NCBI GenBank assembly: GCA_024641365.1
Contig: JAHEDF010000133.1
Location: forward strand, 1 to 9,195
DNA: 9,195 nucleotides
Direction: 5' to 3'
Source: Planctomycetota bacterium
GTDB taxonomy: Bacteria > Planctomycetota > UBA11346
A program made the translations under genes and the position numbers. A model generated the notes under the pieces. It was not told the origin of the DNA. It saw only the letters and a list, made by a program, of their open reading frames with translations, and ran no database searches. Positions 8,450 to 9,195 of this stretch are shown in pieces. Position 1 is the stretch's first letter; each line of letters opens with the position of its first letter.

Positions 8450-9195
8450 TCACAACACCTCGTTTAGGTTCCCGGTGCTATCTGCGAATTTATGAGTATT
8501 GATGCCCAAACGTTGTAAAATAGTGACGTATGCATTTGCGAGCGGGATTTTATCGTCAAGTTTTTGATGTTGACCGTGTTTCATGCCCAAGGCTTTTCCG
8601 CCAGCGAGGACCAACGGATAATCTATATTTTGATGCGTTCGACGATTACTCGAACCATACAAGACGATGGTGTTATCAAGAACCGTCCCACTGCCCTCTT
8701 TCATGGATTCGAGTTTTTTAATAAAATTAGCAAATACACCAGTTAGAAATTGATCGAATTTCCCTAGTTCTTCCATGCCATTACCTTTATTAACGCCATG
8801 TGCTAATCCATGCCAGTCCTTGAGTCCAATTGCAGTTGGAAATTGGCTCGCACGGCTTCCTTGCATGGGCCCGATCATATAGGTCGCTGCGCGGACCGAA
8901 TCAGTTTGTAAGGCGTACGCCATTAAATCATACATGACAGTGAGATAATCTACCGCATCCCCAGGATCGATCTCGAGTTTGAAATTGCTTTTATCGATTT
9001 GTGGTTTTGGAATTTTCATCCATTCTTGGGCGCGAATGACGCGTTTCCCTGTCGCATCAACGGACTCTAAATACTGATCAAATATGCGCTGGTCATCGAC
9101 TCCCAATTGACCGCGAAGAGATTTACTGTGGGACATTACGCGATCGAGTAATTGTTTCGATAACTGTAGCTGTTGGGCTTGATTGGATTTTTGTT
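8450..9195 (-). CDS. DUF1552 family protein, 5' part outside the window
   Basis: The reading frame is open from the window edge to the TGA at 8450 and shows 247 residues, about the C-terminal half of a DUF1552 protein (usually about 430-470 residues). The ATG at 9136 is internal: the frame continues upstream to the edge as QLSKQLLDRV, helical sequence that joins smoothly to the family pattern. Landmarks are LRGQLGVDDQRIFDQYLESV, the segment YMIGPMQGS, the WHGLAHG stretch where family members usually have a His-rich motif, VLDNTIVLYGSSN, YPLVLAGG, and the C-terminal FADSTGNLNEVL that matches the typical DSTG ending. The function of DUF1552 is unknown. Members usually carry a Tat signal and often neighbour DUF1592/DUF1588/DUF1585 cytochrome-type genes in PVC genomes, so such a gene may lie beyond the right edge (inference). 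Here it converges on the sulfatase gene with an 85-nt gap. Confidence 0.9.
   Translation of the reverse strand, partial: QKSNQAQQLQLSKQLLDRVMSHSKSLRGQLGVDDQRIFDQYLESVDATGKRVIRAQEWMKIPKPQIDKSNFKLEIDPGDAVDYLTVMYDLMAYALQTDSVRAATYMIGPMQGSRASQFPTAIGLKDWHGLAHGVNKGNGMEELGKFDQFLTGVFANFIKKLESMKEGSGTVLDNTIVLYGSSNRRTHQNIDYPLVLAGGKALGMKHGQHQKLDDKIPLANAYVTILQRLGINTHKFADSTGNLNEVL

Noticed and set aside
9134..9136. ATG at 9136 as the start of the DUF1552 gene
   Set aside because: The frame stays open to the window edge, the upstream residues fit the family helix, and 228 residues would be only half a DUF1552 protein with no export signal.

Overview
This window looks like a chromosomal segment from a bacterium of the Planctomycetes-Verrucomicrobia-Lentisphaerae (PVC) group. 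It carries two large proteins with the planctomycete-type cytochrome set PSCyt1 / DUF1549 (PSCyt2) / DUF1553 (PSD1), plus a DUF1501 protein, a type I sulfatase and a DUF1552 protein. This combination is typical of that superphylum and rare elsewhere. The DNA is AT-rich by eye (roughly 40% GC), which fits a Lentisphaera-like or other low-GC marine lineage better than a classical high-GC planctomycete. That taxonomic guess is inference only.

Layout: positions 1-6593 hold a leftward gene cluster of three genes in transcription order. First comes a complete PSCyt1-DUF1549-LamG-DUF1553 protein (6593 to 3360). A DUF1501 protein with a Tat signal follows (3354 to 1939, only 5 nt after the previous stop). 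Last is a second PSCyt1-DUF1549 protein (1873 to beyond position 1), whose C-terminal half lies outside the window. The second protein has an unusual region after DUF1549: a LamG-like start, then a discoidin (F5/8 type C)-like stretch, then more LamG-like sequence at the window edge. A 340-nt divergent intergenic region (6594-6933) separates this cluster from a rightward sulfatase gene (6934-8364) with a strong Shine-Dalgarno sequence. The sulfatase converges, across 85 nt holding a 12-bp hairpin, on the 3' part of a leftward DUF1552 gene (8450 to beyond 9195).

All five proteins are full-length or truncated only by the window ends, and I see no frameshifts, insertion sequences, RNA genes or CRISPR. 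Four carry visible export signals (three Sec-type, one Tat); the fifth has its N-terminus outside the window. The working picture is a cell-envelope or periplasmic module. Sulfatase activity, carbohydrate-binding-like folds (LamG, F5/8C-like) and haem-binding redox domains together suggest handling of sulfated polysaccharide or other complex glycans. The sulfatase assignment is well supported by motifs. The roles of the cytochrome/DUF1501/DUF1552 proteins are not experimentally settled as far as I know, and the functional link between them is inference from gene neighbourhood.
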